A program made the position numbers and the translations under genes. Shown here piece by piece: positions 63,075-64,000 of a stretch of 64,000 nucleotides of DNA. Under the pieces are notes generated by a model, which was not told where the DNA came from, searched no databases, and saw only the letters and a list, made by a program, of their open reading frames with translations. Source of the DNA: Pseudobdellovibrionaceae bacterium (GTDB taxonomy: Bacteria; Bdellovibrionota; Bdellovibrionia; Bdellovibrionales; Bdellovibrionaceae); the NCBI GenBank assembly GCA_019637915.1, contig JAHBUV010000001.1, positions 2,264,565-2,328,564 on the forward strand. The letters are read 5' to 3'. How positions within the stretch are numbered: the stretch's first letter is position 1; every line of letters starts with the position of its first letter.

Positions 63075-63356
63075 CAAATCTGTTTCGGAACGAAGCGGCT
63101 TTGTTTAAAATGAATTTGTGCTTTGAAGTTTTTGTCACTTGCTCATGGATGAACGAGTGGCTCGGGGAGGGTGAGGAAGAGATCGGGAACCATGGACGGT
63201 CAACAGCCAAAAGTTTCTCGCAGGAAACAGAGGCCATTGGTCAGCGAAGCAAACCCAGGACGGGAACGTTTCGGCCGACGCTCAACGAAATTCAGCGCAG
63301 GACGCGCTCTGAATCTCTGACTCATCTCCCCATTTTTTATTTTCAACGGAGTTCCC
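63075..63356 (+). other. Intergenic gap inside the flagellar operon
   Basis: These 282 bases are more AT-rich than the flagellar genes. A frame overlapping the flgI stop (63071-63364) has no family features. Another, from GTG 63171 or ATG 63192 to 63320, would give a basic peptide of 42-49 residues rich in Arg and Ser, with GAGG-like sequence before it. Neither is convincing. It may hold an internal promoter for flgJ. Confidence 0.4.
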
Positions 63357-64000
63357 ATGTCTGACGGCGGGGGCTCATCCATCAGACCCAACGCGGGAAG
63401 ACCCGTCCCGGTGATGAAACCGGTGGAGGAAAAACTCCGCGACGCTTCGAAGATGTACGAGAAGCTGTTCATGCGCGAGATGATGAAGTCCATGCGCTCG
63501 ACGGTGCAGGAAAGCGGCTTCATCAAAACCAACGCCGCCGAGAAAATGTTCCGCGAGGAACTCGACAGCGAGTACGTCAACTCGTGGAGCGACCGCGGCG
63601 GCGTCGGCTTCGCCGATCTGATCTACGACAATCTCATGGAGAAGTTCGGCGTGCAGCTCGGCCTGAAGGACGCCGTGACGAAACCGAAGGGTCCTTTGCC
63701 CCTGGACGCGAAAAGCGAATTCACCGGTTTGAACCGCGTGCCTTCGCGCGAGGGGAAAAACGAAATCACTTACCGCTTCGACCGCAAAGCCGCGGCGGAC
63801 GGGCCTTTGGCGCCGGTGCACGCGCCCTGGTCGGGGCTGCTCACCGGGAAGACGGAACTGCCCGACGGCAGCCACGTCCTTGATTTCCGTCACGACAATG
63901 GTCTGAAAGGGCAGCTGGTTTTCCGCGGATCCGCGGATCGTCTCGTTTTGGGACAGCCGGTGCAAGAGGGCGAAAGGATTGGCCTCTTGAGCCCCGAGGC
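63357..64000 (+). CDS. flgJ: FlgJ-type rod-binding protein with C-terminal M23-like domain (partial)
   Basis: The frame runs off the right edge after 214 codons. Residues 20-105 form the rod-binding domain (KMYEKLFMREMMKSMRSTVQ, AEKMFREELDSEYVNSWSDR, GGVGFADLI). From about residue 155, VHAPWSGLLTG, SHVLDFRHDNG and LGQPVQEGERIGLLSPEA resemble an M23/LytM beta-sheet domain rather than the muramidase found in enteric FlgJ. The HxH metal motif is not evident in the visible part. It presumably caps or opens a path for the rod through peptidoglycan. Confidence 0.88.
   Translation, partial: MSDGGGSSIRPNAGRPVPVMKPVEEKLRDASKMYEKLFMREMMKSMRSTVQESGFIKTNAAEKMFREELDSEYVNSWSDRGGVGFADLIYDNLMEKFGVQLGLKDAVTKPKGPLPLDAKSEFTGLNRVPSREGKNEITYRFDRKAAADGPLAPVHAPWSGLLTGKTELPDGSHVLDFRHDNGLKGQLVFRGSADRLVLGQPVQEGERIGLLSPE

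Noticed and set aside
63071-63364. A gene overlapping the flgI stop by ATGA
   Set aside because: The 97-residue product has no recognisable fold, changes composition midway and overlaps the start of flgJ.

Overview
The window reads as chromosomal DNA of a flagellated Gram-negative bacterium. It carries ExbB/ExbD, a flagellar rod/P-ring/L-ring operon (flgF-G-A-H-I-J), an OmpW-size outer-membrane barrel, type IV pseudopilins, a CFI-box C-terminal protein, an S74 tail-fibre-type surface protein and many lipoproteins or secreted proteins. Most of it has high-GC codon use. The gene mix would fit a Bdellovibrionota/Oligoflexia-type genome, but that assignment is inference; nothing in the window fixes the taxon.

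Layout. 1-744: end of one gene and a degenerate PP2C-like protein. 745-3826: an AT-rich accessory patch with a complete IS3-family element (883-2108) inserted in a small cysteine-rich protein gene, followed by a PQQ/beta-propeller gene. 3827-16117: ordinary genes (S74-domain protein, sulfatase-fold lipoprotein, exbB/exbD, CTP-dependent lipid kinase-like protein, pssA, asd, CFI-box protein, outer-membrane barrel, truA, rplM-rpsI). 16269-24811: a secreted protein, a DUF2959-type lipoprotein, three tandem twitch-type radical SAM paralogues, and a giant double glycosyltransferase with a tryptophan-rich (W/F)QPW repeat tail. 24774-30356: alaS-recX, pgpA, pncC (cinA C-domain) and recA.

30499-48930 is the most unusual region. 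It begins with two copies of a three-gene module: membrane-anchored pentapeptide-repeat protein, HTTM-like polytopic protein, PQQ/beta-propeller protein. Next come a PP-loop ATP pyrophosphatase, a multi-TM protein, a Tat-exported TRAP-type receptor, and a protein in which a Gly/Ser/Cys-rich segment resembling a microcin B17 core directly abuts an intein-like Hint domain. Beside these lie an E1-like/RRE protein, a YcaO cyclodehydratase ending in a PxPxP-type tail, a SagB-type dehydrogenase, another HTTM protein and two paralogous cysteine-less rhodanese-like proteins. I read this as a thiazole/oxazole-modified peptide (TOMM/LAP) cluster whose precursor may be fused to a self-cleaving Hint domain.

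48991-64000: three pseudopilin-like genes, a putative methyltransferase, three GT2-like glycosyltransferases, a YceI protein, a secreted glutathione peroxidase, mltD-like and lysC genes, and then the flagellar operon behind an excellent sigma-54 promoter at 58757-58772.

Several promoters (pgpA, pncC, the glutathione peroxidase gene, the TRAP-receptor gene, the second pentapeptide gene) put the expected transcription start at or next to the start codon, which suggests that leaderless mRNAs are common here. I found no tRNA, rRNA or CRISPR array.
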